Source: Callorhinus ursinus
Taxonomy: Eukaryota; Chordata; Mammalia; Carnivora; Otariidae
Reading direction: 5' to 3'
Assembly (NCBI RefSeq): GCF_003265705.1
Contig: NW_020313005.1
Location: 13,578,311-13,642,310 of the forward strand
Length of the DNA: 64,000 bases
The notes under the pieces were generated by a model. That model was given only the letters and a program-made list of their open reading frames with translations, ran no database searches and was not told the origin of the DNA. A program made the translations under genes and the position numbers. Shown one piece after another: positions 22,601-34,828 of this stretch. The stretch's first letter is position 1. Each line of letters starts with the position of its first letter.

Positions 22601-23314
22601 TTCTCCAAGATATTTTGTTTAAATTCCAGTTAGTTAACATATACTGTAGTATTGGTTTCTGGAATAGAATTTAGTGATTCATCACTCACATATAAAACCC
22701 AGCGCTCATCCCAAGTGCTCTTTTTAATGTCCATCACTCATTTAACACATTCCCCCACCTACCTCTCCTCCAGCAATCCTCAGTTTGTTCTCTATATGGT
22801 TTGCCTCCCTCTCTGTTTTTATCTTATTTTTCCTTCTCTTCCTTTTGTTCATCTGTTTTGTTTCTTAAATTCCATGTATGAGTGAACTCATATGGCATTT
22901 GTCTTTCTCTGACTGACTTATTTTGCTTAGCATAACACCCTCTAGTTCCATCCATGTCATTGTAAATGGCAAGATTCCACTCTGTTTGATGGCTGAGTAA
23001 TATTCCATTGTATGCATATGTGTGTGTGTATATATATAGATATACACACATATACATATATGCATATGTGTATGTACATGTATGCATATATGTATATATA
23101 TATCACATCTTCTTTATCCATTCATCAATTGATAGATATTTGGGCTCTTTCCATATTTTGACTATTGTTGATATTGCTGATAAACACTAATATTATTGAT
23201 AAACATTGGGGTGCATGTGACCCTTGGAATCAGTATTTTTGTATCCTTGGATAAATACCTAATAGTGCAATAGTGGGTTGTAGGGTAGTTTTATTTTTAA
23301 CTTTCTGAGGAACC
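22601..23314 (-). mobile_element. Younger L1 3' part with target-site duplication
   Basis: Reverse L1: tail, 3'UTR ('gttaacatatactgtagtat'), then ORF2 end ('cttagcataacaccctctag'). It is inserted in the old L1 between tgatgtaacttttt (22587-22600) and tgatgtaactcttt (23315-23328). A TA/CATA-rich microsatellite of about 90 bases expanded inside it (23017-23105). Confidence 0.88.
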
Positions 23315-23395
23315 TGATGTAACTCTTTATATATTACATTTGTTTGTTAAGTACTTGTTCAGAATTTTTAAATCTCCATTCATGAGGAATATTGG

Positions 23396-24616
23396 TCTGT
23401 TCTCAACAAAGTAGGATAGAGGAAACAAACCTCCATATAAAGGCCATATATGAAAAACCCATAGCTAATATCATCCTCAGTGGGCAAAAACTAAGAGATT
23501 TTCCTCTATGGTTCTGAATGAAACAGGGAAGTCCACTCTCATCACTGTTATTTAACATAGTACTGAAAGTCCTAGCCCTAGCAGAAAAAACAAAGAAATA
23601 AAGGGCATCCAAATCAGCAAAGAAGAAGTCAAGCTTTCACTATTGCAGATGACATGATACTCTATATAGAAAAGCCAAAAGACTCCACCAAAAAATTGCT
23701 AGAACTGATAAACAAATTCAGTAAAGTTGCAAGACATAAAATCAACACACAGAAACCAGTTGCATTTTTATACCAACAATGAAGCAGCAGAAAGAGAAAT
23801 CAAGTAATCAATCCCTTTTACAATTGCACCCAAACCCATAAGATACCAAGGAATAAGCCTAACCAAGGAGGTAAAGATCTGTACTCTGAAAACTATAGAA
23901 CACTTATGAAAGAAATAGAGGAAGACACAAAGAAATGGGAAAACATTCCTGCTCATGGATTGGAAGAACAAATATTTTTAAAATGTCTGTGCTACCCAAA
24001 GCAATCTATACATTCAATGCAATCCTTATCAAAATACCATTAGCATTTTTCATAGAGCTGTAACAAACAATCCTAAAATTTATATGGAACCACAGAAGAC
24101 CCTAAATAGCCAAAAAAATGTTGAAAAAGAAAACCAAAGCTGGAAGCATCACGATTCTGGACTTCAAGCTGTATTACGAAGCTGTAGTTTTCAAGACAGT
24201 ATGGTACTGGCACAAAAACAGACATATAGACCAACAGAACAGAATAGAAAACTCCAAAATGGACCCACAACTATATAGTCAATTAATCTTCAACAAACAA
24301 GGAAAGAATATCCAATGGAGTGGCAGTCTTTTCAATAAATGGTGTTGGGAAAACTGGACAGCCACATGCAAAAGAATGAAACTGGGCCACTTTCTTATAC
24401 TGCACACAAAAAATAAATTCAAAATGGATGAAAGACCTATATGTGAGACAGGAAACCATCCAAATCCTAGGGAGAACAGACAGCAACCTCTTTGACATTG
24501 GCTGCAGCAACTTCTTGCTATACACATCTCCAAAGGCAAGGGAAACAAAAGCAAAAAGCAAGATAACAAGCTTTTGCACAGCAAAGGAAATAGCCAACAA
24601 AACTAAAAGGCAACTC
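23396..24616 (+). mobile_element. L1 ORF2 fragment, plus strand
   Basis: Internal ORF2 without 5' or 3' end: reverse transcriptase onwards, including 'gcagatgacatgatactcta' (the catalytic Asp-Asp region), up to 'gaaatagccaacaaaactaaaagg'. It abuts a reverse L1 on the left and a reverse L1 5'UTR on the right, so it is inverted relative to both. Confidence 0.82.
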
Positions 24617-25340
24617 TAGCCCAAAGTTTGCACCCCCAGCTCTTCAGGGAGCCCTCACAGAACAGTAGTCAATTTCTTTTGTCTCCCTGGTTTCCCCCAA
24701 AACTCTATTCATAAAGACTGTGACTGAGTGTTTTTATCTCAGGCATGTGACTGAGTTTCAATTCTCGAAATTTTATGGACTCCTGCAGCATGGACCTGCG
24801 GTATTCCTCCTGGGGGTGGGAGGCAGGTTTCACCACACTTCTGTCTCTTGCTGGGCCTCTGCCAGGAGAGCGGGTGCAGGACCATGTAGTGGCTTACAGT
24901 TTATGGCAACATCAAGCAGGAAGCTGGTGCCTAGACTCACTGTTTTCAACCTAATCTGATGCCTGGGAACTCTGCCACACTCAGGCACCACACCATCCCA
25001 CCTGGGATTCCACTCCACTTCACCACCTGAGCACTTTTAAGCCAGGGATGTCCCCCACTATAGCAGATTTCTAAAAGTTCTGATTTTGTGCTCTGCTGCT
25101 TATAATACTTCGCGGTAGCGTCCTTAAGCCATATTCTCTGCTATATCATCCCAGATTTAAGTCTCTGCACCTCCTACCTTCCGAAAAGTGGTTGGTTTTC
25201 TATTTATAGAATTGCAACATTTCTTTTCTCAGATCTCTGATTTATTCTGCAGGTGTTCAGAATGATTTGATAACTAGCTGACTTCCAGGAACCAGATGAA
25301 CTTACAGTCCCCTACTCCTCCACCATCTTAACTCCTCAGC
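24617..25340 (-). mobile_element. L1 5'UTR fragment, reverse
   Basis: Matches the 5'UTR of the copy ending at 32947 in order: 'aagttctgattttgtgctctg', 'ctccgaaaagtgg'-like and 'cccctactcctccaccatctt' blocks. The far end is the element's true 5' terminus. G+C-rich compared with its surroundings. Confidence 0.8.
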
Positions 25341-25688
25341 CATATACTGCTTTTTATAGCCATGTCAGGTAAAATATATTTTTATTCCATTTAACAGGGT
25401 CCAGAAAACAGGGTCACTCAGCAATAGTGACTTATATGACAGATACTATCTTACATGACAAAAGTCTAGAGGAAAGTAGTTCTACGGTTGGTTAATCAGT
25501 GGCTCAATATCTTTAAGGTCCTAAACTCTCCATCTTTCTAGTTATCTAGCATCAGAGGCTTAGGTTTTGTCTTCTTTCTTGTCCCCCAGTGTCCAAAGAT
25601 AGCTACTGAAGCTGCAGACATCAGAGTCTCACATAACTGCATCCAAAATTAAGAATAAGGGAATTTTCTGCTGGTATGGTTTTCCTTT
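25341..25688. other. Intergenic stretch, nothing recognised
   Basis: No repeat family or coding frame seen between two L1 blocks. Confidence 0.5.
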
Positions 25689-25695
25689 TCTTGTT

Positions 25696-25744
<49 letters not shown>

Positions 25745-25936
25745 TTTCTTTCTTTCTTTCTTTCTCTCTTTCTCTCTTTCTTTCTTTCTTTCTTTTCTCT
25801 TTCTCTCTTTCTTTCTTTCTTTCTTTTTCTTTCTTTCTTTCTTTTATCTTCTTTCTCTCTTTCTTTCTTTCTTTCTTTTTCTTTCTTTCTTTCTTTTATC
25901 TTCTTTCTCTTTCTTTCTTTCTTTCTTTCTTTTTTT
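25689..25936 (-). repeat. (CTTT)n microsatellite at an L1 tail
   Basis: About 245 bases of CTTT repeats with CTCT and TTTTC variants, directly at the 3' terminus of the reverse L1 that follows. Read on the L1 strand it is (AAAG)n, so it probably grew from the element's poly-A tail. Confidence 0.95.
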
Positions 25937-26547
25937 AAATTTTTATTGTTATGTTAATCACCATTCATTACATCATTAGTTTTTGATGTAGTGTTCCATG
26001 ATTCATTGTTTGTGCATAACACCCAGTGCTCCAAACAGAATGTGCCCTCTTTAATACCCATCACCAGGCTAACCCATCACACCACCCTCCTCCCCTCTAG
26101 AACTCTCAGTTTGTTTTTCAGAGTCCATCCTCTCTCACAGTTCATCTCCCCCTCTGACTTACTCCCCTTCATTCTTACCCTCCTGCTATCTTCTTTTTTC
26201 TTTTTCTTTTCAACATATGTTGCATTATTTGTTTCAGAAGTACAGATCTGTGATTCAACAGTCTTGCACAATTCACAGCACTCACCATAGCACATAACCT
26301 ACCCAATGTCTATCACCCAGCCACCCCATCCCTCCCACCCCCAACCACTCCAGCAACACTCAGTTTGTTTCCTGAGATTAAGAATTCCTCATATCAGTAA
26401 GGTCATATGATACATGTCTTTCTCTGATTGACTTATTTCACTCAGCATAACACCCTCCAACTCCATCCATGTCGTTGCAAATGGCAAGCTCTCATTCGTT
26501 TTGATGGCTGCATAATATTCCATTGTGTATACATACCACCTCTTCTT

Positions 26548-26742
26548 TTTTTTTTAAAGATTTTATTTATTTATTTGAGAGAAAGAGAGAGAGAGAGAGC
26601 ACATGAGAGAGGGGAGGGTCAGAGGGAGAAGCAGACTCCCTGCCAAGCAGGGAGCCCGATGCGGGACTCGATCCCGGGACTCCAGGATCATGACCTGAGC
26701 CGAAGGCAGTCGCTTAACCAACTGAGCCACCCAGGTGCCCAG
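26548..26742 (-). mobile_element. CAN-SINE inside L1 ORF2
   Basis: Reverse SINE ending 'aactgagccacccaggtgcc', flanked by ccacctcttctt at 26536-26547 and 26743-26754. It is younger than the L1. Confidence 0.95.
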
Positions 26743-29700
26743 CCACCTCTTCTTTATCCATTCATCTATTGATGGATATCTTGGCTCTTTCCACAGTTTG
26801 GCTATTGTGGACATTGCTGCTATAAACATTGGGGTGCATGTACCCCTTCGGATCCCTATATTTGCATCATTGGGGTAAATACCCAGTAGTGCAATTGCTG
26901 GATCATATGGTAGCTCTATTTTCAACTGTTTGAGGAACCTCCATACTGCAGCTTGCATTCCCACCAACAGTGTAGGAGGGTTCCCCTTTCTCTGCATCCC
27001 CGCCAACATCTGTTGTTTCCTGACTTGTTAATTTTAGCCATTCTGACTAGTGTGAGGTGGTATCTCATTGAGGTTTTGATTTGGATTTCCCTGATGCTGA
27101 GCAATGTTGAGCACTTTTTCATGTGTCTATTGTCCATTTGGATGTCTTCTTTGGAAAAATGTCTGTTCATATCTTCTGCCCATTTCTTGATTGGATTATT
27201 TGTTCTTTAGGTGTTGAGTTTGATAAGTTCTTTATAGATTTTGGATACTAGCCCTTTATCTGATCTGTCATTTGCAAATATTTTCTCCCATTCTGTCGGT
27301 TGTCTTTTGGTTGTATGGACAGTTCATTTTGCTGTACAAAAGCTTTTTATCTTGATGAAATCCCAATAGTTCCTTTTTGCCCTTGCTTCCCTTGCCTTTG
27401 GCGATGTTTCTAGGAAGAAGTTGCTGCAGCTGAGGTCAAAGAGGTTGCTACCTGTGTTCTCCTTTAGGATTTTGATGGACTCCTGTCTCACGTTTAGGTT
27501 TTTGAACCATTTGGAGTCTATTTTTGTGTGTGGTGTAAGGAAGTGATCCAGTTTCATTCTTCCACATGTTGCTGTCCAATTAGCCCAACACCATTTGTTG
27601 AAGAGACTGTCTTTTCTCCATTGGACATTCTTTCCTGCTTTGTCAAAGATTAGTTGACCATAGAGTTGAGGGTCCATTTCTGGGCTCTCGATTCTGTTCC
27701 ATTGATCTATGTGTCTGTTTTTGTGCCAGTACCATACTGTCTTGATGATAACAGCTTTGTAATAGAGCTGGAAGTATGGAATTGTGATGCCGCCAGCTTT
27801 GCTTTTCTTTTTCAAGATTCCTCTGGCTATTCAGGGTCTCTTCTGGTTCCATACAAATTTTAGGTTTATTTGTTCCATTTCTTTGAAAAAAGTGGATGGT
27901 ATTTTGATGGGGATTGCATTGAATGTGTAGATTGCTCTAGGTAGCATTGACATCTTCACAATGTTGGTTCTCCCAATCCATGAGTATGGAACGTTTTTCC
28001 ATTTCTTTGTGTCTTCTTCAATTTCTTTCATGAGTATTTTATAGTTTTCTGAGTACAGATCCTTTGCCTCTTTGGTTAAATTTATTCCTAGCTATCTTAT
28101 GGTTTTGGGTGCACTTGTAAATGGGACCGACTCCTTGATTTGTCTCTCTTCTGTCTTGTTGTTGGTGTATGGGAATGCCACTGATTTCTGTGCATTGATT
28201 TTATAGCCTGCTACTTTACTGAATTCCTGTATGAGTTCTAGCAGTTTTGGGGTGGAGTCTTTTGGGTTTTCTACATACAGTATCATATCATCTGCAAAGA
28301 GTGAGAGTTTGACTTCCTCTTTGCCGATTTGGATGCCTTTGATTTTTTTTGTTGTTGTTGTCTGATTGCTGTGGCTAGGACTTCTAATCCTATGTTGAAT
28401 AGCAGTGGTGAGAGTGGACATCCCTGCCGCGTTCCTGACCTTAGGAGAAAAGCTCTCAGCTTTTCCCCATTGAGAATGATATTCGCTGTAGGTTTTTCGT
28501 AGATGGCTTTTATGATATTGAGTTATGTACCCTCAAGCCTATACTCTGAAGAGTTTTGAAAAAGAAAGGATGCTGTACTTTGCCAAATGCTTTTTCTGCA
28601 TCTATTGAGAGGATCATATGGTTCTTGTTTTTTCTTTTTTAATGTATTGTATCACATTGATTGATTTGCAGATGTTGAACCAACTTTGCAGCCCAGGGAT
28701 AAATCCCACTTGGTCTTGGTGAATAATCCTTTAAATGTACTGTTTGATCCTACTGGCTAGTATTTTGGTGAGAATTCCTGCATCCGTGTTCATCAAGGAT
28801 ATTGGTCTGTAATTCTCCTTTTTGATGGGGTCTTTGTCTGGTTTGGGGTCAAGGTAATGGTGGCCTCATAAAACAATTTTGGAAGTTTTCCTTCCATTTC
28901 TATTTTTTGGAACAGTTTCAGAAGAATAGGTATTCTTATTTAAATGATGGGTGGAATTCCCCTGGGAAGCCATCTGGCCCTGGGCTTCTGTTTTTTGGGA
29001 GATTTTTAATCGCTGCTTCAATTTCCTTAATGGTTATAGGTCTGTTCAAGTTTTCTATTTCTTCCTGATTCAGTTTTGGTAGTTCATACATCTCTAGGAA
29101 TACATCCATTTCTTTCAGGTTATCTAATTTGCTGGCATTTAGTTGCTCATAATAGGTTCATATAATTGTTTGTATTTCTTGGTGTTGGTTTTGATCTCTC
29201 CTCTTTCATTCATGATTTTGTTGGTTTGGGTCATTTCTATTTCATTTTGGATAAGTCTGGCAGGGGTTTATCAATCTTGTTAATTCTTTCAAAGAACCAG
29301 CTCCTAGTTTCGTTGATCTGTTCTACTGTTCTTTTGGTTTCTATTTCATTGATTTCTGCTCTGATCTTTATTATTTCTCTTCTCCTGCTGGGTTTAGGCT
29401 TTATTTGCTGTTCTTTTCCAACTTCTTTAGGTGTAAGATTAGGTTGTGTTTTGAGACCTTTCTTGTTTCTTGAGAAAAGCTTATATTGCTATATACTTTT
29501 CGCTTAGGATTGCCTTTGCTGTATCCCAAAGATTTTGAACAGTTGTGTTTTCATTTTCATTGGTTTCCATAAATTTTTTAAATTCTTCTTTAATTTCCTG
29601 GTTGACCCATTCATTCTTTAGTAGGATGCTCTTTAGCCTCCATGTATTTGAGTTCTTTTTGACTTTCCTCTTGTGATTGAGTTCTAGTTTCAAGCATTGT

Positions 29701-30239
29701 GGTCTGAAAATATGCAGGGAATGATCCCAATCTTTTGGTACCCCTTGAGACTTGATTTGTGATCTGGGTTGTGATCTATTCTGGAGAATGTTCCATGGGC
29801 ACTAGAGAAGAATGTGAATTCTGCTGCTCTGGAATGGAATGTTTTGAATATTTCTGTGAAGTCCATTTGGTGCAGTGTGTCATTTAAAGCCTTTATTTCC
29901 TTGTTGATCTTTTGCTTATATGATCTGCCCATTTTAGTGAGGGGGGTGTTAAAATCCCCACTATTATTGTATTTTTGTTGATATGTTTCTTTGCTTTTGT
30001 TATTAATTGCCTTACATAATTGGCTGTTCCCATGTTAGGGCATAGATATTTATAATTGTTAGATCTTCTTGTTGGATAGACACTTTAGGTATGATATAGT
30101 GTCCTTCCTCATCTCTTATTACAGTCTTTGTTTTAAATCTAATTTGTCTGGTATAAGGATTGCCACCCCAGCTTTCTTTTGGTGTCCATTAGCATGGTAA
30201 ATATTTTTCCACCCCCTCACTCCACCCCACTCTCTTTGC

Positions 30240-31137
30240 TTAGAGGACCCCTTTCAATATTTCTTGTAGGGCTGGTTTTGTTTTTGCAAATTCCTTTAGT
30301 TTTTGTTTGTCCTGGCAACTTTTTATCTCTCCTTCTATTTTCAATGACAGCCTAGCTGGATATAGTATTCTTGGCTGCATATGTTTCTCATTTAGTGCTC
30401 TGAAGATATCATGCCAGTCCTTTCTGGCCTGCCAGGTCTCCGTGGATAGGTCTGTTGCCAATCTAATGTTTCTACCATTGTAGGTTACAGATCTCTTCTC
30501 CCGAGCTGCTTTCAAGATTTTCTCTTTGTCTCTGAGACTCATAAGTTTTACTATTAGATGTCGGGGTGTTGACCTATTTTTATTCATTTTGAGGGGGGTT
30601 CTCTGTGCCTCCTGGATTTTGATGCTTCTTTCCTTCCCCAAATTAGGGAAGTTCTCTGCTATAATTTGCTCCAATATACCTTCTGCCCCTCTCTCTCTTT
30701 CTTCTTCTTCTGGGATTCCAATTATTCTAATGTTGTTTCATCTTATAGTATTGCTTATCTCTCAAATTCTGCCTTCATGATCCAGTATTTGTTTATCTCT
30801 CTTTTTCTCAGCTTCTTTATTTTCCATCATTTGGTCTTCTATATCGCTCATTCTCTCTTCTGCCTCATTTATCCTAGGAGTTAGAGCCCCCAGTTTTGAT
30901 GGCACCTCATTAATAGCCTTTTTGATTACGACTTGGTTAGGTTTTTTTTTTTTTATTTCTCCAGAAAGGATTTCTCTAATAACTTCCATGTTTTTTTCAA
31001 GCCCAGCTAGTATCTTTAAAATCATCTTCCTGAACTCTAATTCTGATATTGTACTAATGTCAATATTGAGTTGGTCCCTGGCATTCGGTATTGCCTCTTG
31101 TTCTTTGTGTTGAGGTGATTTTTTTCCATCTTGTCAT
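30240..31137 (-). pseudogene. L1 ORF1 (RNA-binding protein), frameshifted
   Basis: L1 ORF1p coats L1 RNA as a trimer. Seen: start ATGACAAGATGG at 31137, coiled-coil part (31025-30762, with INEAEERMSDIED), then the RNA-recognition and C-terminal part (30674-30240, with RHLIVKLMSLRDKEKILKA and QPRILYPARLS). A one-base insertion in the A-run after the start, plus later breaks, split it over frames. The C-terminal 144 codons remain open. Confidence 0.85.
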
Positions 31138-31319
31138 TTTGTCCAGAGGAGAATAGATGAATGAGAGAACAAAATGCTAGCAGGGTACCAATGTCCCCAG
31201 AAAATATACTCTAAACAAATCAGAAAAGCCCTGAAACCGTGAGAGAAGAAAGGGAAAGAAAGAAAAAAGAAAAAGAAGAAGATAAAAATAAACAAACAAT
31301 AAGAATATGATCAAATATG

Positions 31320-31840
31320 ATCAGGCTGGTGCATAGATTGGTGGCACACCCTAGATTTTGGGTGTTTTTTGGTCTGTTAGATGAAAGTGCTTCCCAAAAT
31401 TTTAGAGAAAGAAAAACTTATATATGTACAAAAATAAGGGTTTATACGATGAAAGGATGGAATATGACTGTAAAGATGAAAATTATAAAAGATTTTATAA
31501 AGGAATTGATAAGAAGTTTTTGAAAAAAGAAAGAAGATGATTTAAACAAAAAAAAGTCGTAGAGAATGTGATCAGGCAGGAGACTAGAAAAAAACCATAC
31601 ACTAGAGATTTAGGGTATATTTTGATCTGTTAGAAGAAAGTGTATCTCAAAATTTTAAGGAGAGAACAACATATATATATATATGTATATATATATATAT
31701 TTATTTATATATATATAATGCCAAAAATAAGTGTAACTACTATGAAGCGATAGAATATGACTCTAAAAATGAAAATAAAAATGTTTTTTAAAAAAGATAT
31801 TGATAAGATTTTGGTTGAAAAACGGAAATACAAAAATTTT
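31320..31840 (-). repeat. Two tandem diverged units in L1 5'UTR
   Basis: Both units carry 'tgatcaggc', a 'tagattt(a/t)ggg' block, 'tctgttag', 'caaaattttaa/agag', 'aaaaataag' and 'gaatatgactctaaa'-like blocks in the same order. Unit one is near 31320-31550 and unit two near 31570-31840. Unit two contains a (TA)n expansion at 31671-31718. The sister copy at 42120-44570 has the same pair. Confidence 0.75.
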
Positions 31841-32956
31841 TAAAAAAAGGTTAAAAAAATTAACTTTGAAAGACTAAAGAATCATGGTAAAATAGCCATG
31901 AATTCTATGTGCAGTATTCCCCTAGCACTGGAATTCTGCCGTTCTCATTGATCAGTAAACTTGGTCTTGGCTGGCAGTTCTTGCTGATCTTCCAGGGGAG
32001 GGGCCTGTTGCTTTGGTTCCCAAATATCTTTGCTGGAGGCATAATTGTCCCGCCCTTGCGGGTCTGGGTAAGTAATCTGCCCGGGTTTGCTTTCGGGAGC
32101 TTTTGTTCCCTACAAGGTTTCCTTTTGGCTTTGGAGGACGAGAGTGAAAATGGCGGCCTCCCAATCTCTGCCCCAGAGGAGCCAACTTGGGGCCCCACTC
32201 CTCAGAGCTCCCCCAGAGAAAAGCAGTCAATCACTCCCGTCTCCCCGGTCTCCGGCCGCACTCTGTGCTCACCCGGCCTGTAACCGAGCATTTCTATCTC
32301 TGGCACCCGACCCCGTGTGGAGTCTCCAAACCCAGCAGATCCCTGCGGTGTGCTCCCGTGCCACTCCTCCCAGGGAGGAAGGGGATTCTCCCCGAATATG
32401 CCGCTTGTTGGGTCCCTGCCTGAAAAGCAGGGCCCCGACTATGCTGCAGATCATGGTTTTTGGCAACCCCGAGCTGAGAGCCTGTGCCTCGGCTCCATCT
32501 CTGCAGCCAGCTTCCCTGCTCCGATACCTGGGAGCTCTGCCACATTCAGGTACCCCCGGTCTTTTTGTGACTGCGAGGGTCCTGAGACCACAGTGTCCCG
32601 TGAGGGTTCCACCTCCAGCTTAGCTACTGGAGCGATGTCCCTCAGCGGAGCCGACTTCTAAAAGTTCCGATTTTGTGCTCCGCGGCTCTATCACTTGCCA
32701 GAAGCGGCTGACGGAGGCCCCCTCCCCCGCCATCTAGCCTCCCAAATATCACCTCAGATTCACTTCTCCGCACGTCCTACCTTCCAGAAAGTGGTCGCTT
32801 TTCTGTTCAGAGAGTTGTTGCTATTCTTTTCTTCAATCCCCTGTTGAGTTCATAGGTGTTCAGAATGGTTTGATCCCTATTCAGCTGAATTCCTGAGACC
32901 AGACGAAATCCAGGTCTCCTACTCCTTTGCCATCTTGCTCCGCCCCCTCTACCTCA

Positions 32957-32990
32957 TTATGTATGTATGTACATATGTATGTATGTGTTT
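32957..32990. repeat. (TATG)n microsatellite
   Basis: Short TATG repeats just outside the L1 5' terminus. Confidence 0.8.
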
Positions 32991-33052
32991 ACCTAGTCAT
33001 TAACAAAATGGATTCATGGATTTCAATTCTTAAAATTTAAATATTCATTTTC

Positions 33053-33248
33053 TTTCTTTTTTTTTAAAGATTTTATTTATTTATTTGAGAGAGAGAGAAT
33101 GAGAGATAGCACGAGAGGGAAGAGGGTCAGAGGTAGAAGCAGACTCCTTGCTGAGCAGGGAGCCTGATGTGGGACTCGATCTTGGGACTCCAGGATCATG
33201 ACCTGAGCCAAAGGAAGTCACTTTACCAACTGAGCCACCCAGGTGCCC
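33053..33248 (-). mobile_element. CAN-SINE with perfect 15-base target duplication
   Basis: Reverse SINE flanked by taaatattcattttc at 33038-33052 and 33249-33263. The identical duplication suggests a recent insertion. Confidence 0.97.
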
Positions 33249-33263
33249 TAAATATTCATTTTC

Positions 33264-34120
33264 AATACCATTTTTATTCCAGTGCTCAAATTGTACTAGA
33301 TTTGCCCAGTAGGAGTTCATGTACACTGGCTCATTTGTCCTTTTAACATGCTCTAGTCACTTGTTCTTAACAATTTTTACTTTATGACTTAATATGTGCT
33401 AGGATCATTTTGCATTTCCTGCTGCAGCCATTGAAACATTCATCTTTTTCTGAGGAAACTTGGTTCATATGCGTGGAAAATATAATTAGAAACACATACT
33501 TAGGCATTTAATGTGCTCACTGCTACTGAGTATCATCATTGCTTCTAGGGCCTTTCAGTAGACAGAGTTAATGTGTGCATTCATGCATTTATGTGTGTAT
33601 GTGCACCTATAATCTATTATACATATATGATCTGTATAACATGTATATATAACTTCTATAATCTAGTTATCTATCTATGAGGATATTGGTTTTGACTCAT
33701 ATCTCCAAATCCAATCATCTCCATAATTTTCCTTGTCTACCCCCATTCTGTATTTGTATTTTTCTCTTCCACAGTGAAAATGCTGGTTCCTAACTTTGAA
33801 GCATTGAAAACATTTATTTCATTTTCTCAATTCAACAGTATACCTAAATAACTTCAGAATTATTTCACCCATATTACTATAAAAATTACCTTAAAAAATT
33901 CAATTTTTTTGTGTTCCTTTTCATCTCCTTGTGTTCCTTTTCACCCCCAACTGAAGAGATATAATTAAATAGCATGTTAAATATTTTTGGACTTGTCTAT
34001 TTATTTTATTTCCAATATTATCTTATTCATATGATATAGAGTTGTATACATTTTCTTCAGTTTGCTTTCACTTTTATTTTTAATTTTTTTTGTTTCTTCA
34101 CCTCCTGGTGATAGGGAATT
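33264..34120. other. Intergenic stretch, nothing recognised
   Basis: AT-rich, with a TATG/TATA-rich part near 33590-33700. No gene or clear repeat family. Confidence 0.5.
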
Positions 34121-34349
34121 TAAAGTAATGATTATAAGGGTATTCACTGGACTTGAGAAAAGAATGGAAGACATGAGAGAGACCCTTACAGGGAGATAAC
34201 TAATGGCATAGAGATAAAAAGTTCAGTAAATGAACACAAAACACATTTGATAGATTGAAGAGCAGACCGGAAAACAGAGTAACAAATTTGTGACCTAGAA
34301 GACAGAGTAATAGAAAGTAATCAAGCTGAACAAAAGAGAGAAAAGAATT

Positions 34350-34532
34350 GGGGTGCCTGGGCTAAGTCAGTTAAGCATCTGAATCTTGACTTCAGCTCAT
34401 ATAATATTCTTAAAGTCATGGGATCAAGCCCCACATGGGGCTTCAAGCTCAGTAGGGAGTCTGCTTGAGATTCTCTCCCTCTCCTTCTACCACTCCCCAC
34501 AACTCTCTCTAAAATAAATAAATATTTTAGAA
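34350..34532 (+). mobile_element. CAN-SINE, diverged
   Basis: Starts ggggtgcctgggctaagtcag and includes 'catggggcttcaagctcag', an older-looking variant with a 3-base loss in 'ggtggctcag'. Flanks gagaaaagaatt / gagaaaatcatt match 10 of 12. Confidence 0.85.
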
Positions 34533-34828
34533 AGGAGAAAATCATTATACAAAACAAGAATATACTTAGGGAATTCAGTGTCTCCATCAAATGTAATAAC
34601 ATCTCTATTATAGGGGTCCCAGAAGAAGAAGAAAGAAAAGGGGGCAGAAAATTTATTTGAAGAAAGAATACTTGAAAACTTCCCTAATCTGGGGATGGAA
34701 ACAGATATCCAGATCCAGGAGGCACAGAGATCTCCCCTCAAAATCAAAAGCAGAGCCACACCAAGACATACTATAATTAAATTGGTAAAATATAGTGATA
34801 AAGAAAAAATATTTAAAACCCACAAGGC

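Larger units (their letters stand above)
18196..23395 (-). mobile_element. Old L1, reverse, with multiple later insertions
   Basis: Reads leftward as one decayed element: 3'UTR (18196-19520), end of ORF2 (19600-20440), further ORF2 (20646-21085 and 21430-21630), then reverse transcriptase (22250-22600 and 23329-23395, 'cattcatgaggaatattggt'). Interruptions are listed separately. No frame stays open. Treating the pieces as a single insertion is an inference from order and similar age. Confidence 0.7.
25937..32947 (-). mobile_element. Nearly full-length L1, reverse, non-autonomous
   Basis: Complete from 3'UTR (25937) to 5' terminus (32947, sense GGGGGCGGAGCAAGATGGC). It contains ORF2 about 26755-30225, ORF1 about 30240-31137, and a 5'UTR of about 1.8 kb with two diverged tandem units. 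Breaks: a SINE in the ORF2 end (26548), an extra base near the ORF1 start that shifts the frame, stops in ORF2, and a deletion of roughly 230 bases at 30222 removing the spacer and the start of ORF2. It cannot mobilise itself. No clear target duplication was found. Confidence 0.92.

Noticed and set aside
23396..25340. Twin-priming (5' inversion) of a single L1
   Set aside because: The inverted ORF2 part duplicates, rather than continues, the ORF2 region of the reverse element, and the 5'UTR is not inverted with it.
25676..25957. A 93-codon Phe/Leu/Ser-rich frame resembling membrane segments
   Set aside because: It is the translation of the (CTTT)n microsatellite.
31905..32661. Several 80-180 codon frames in a G+C-rich patch
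   Set aside because: All fall in the L1 5'UTR; high G+C explains the open frames, and this is not a second CpG-island gene promoter.
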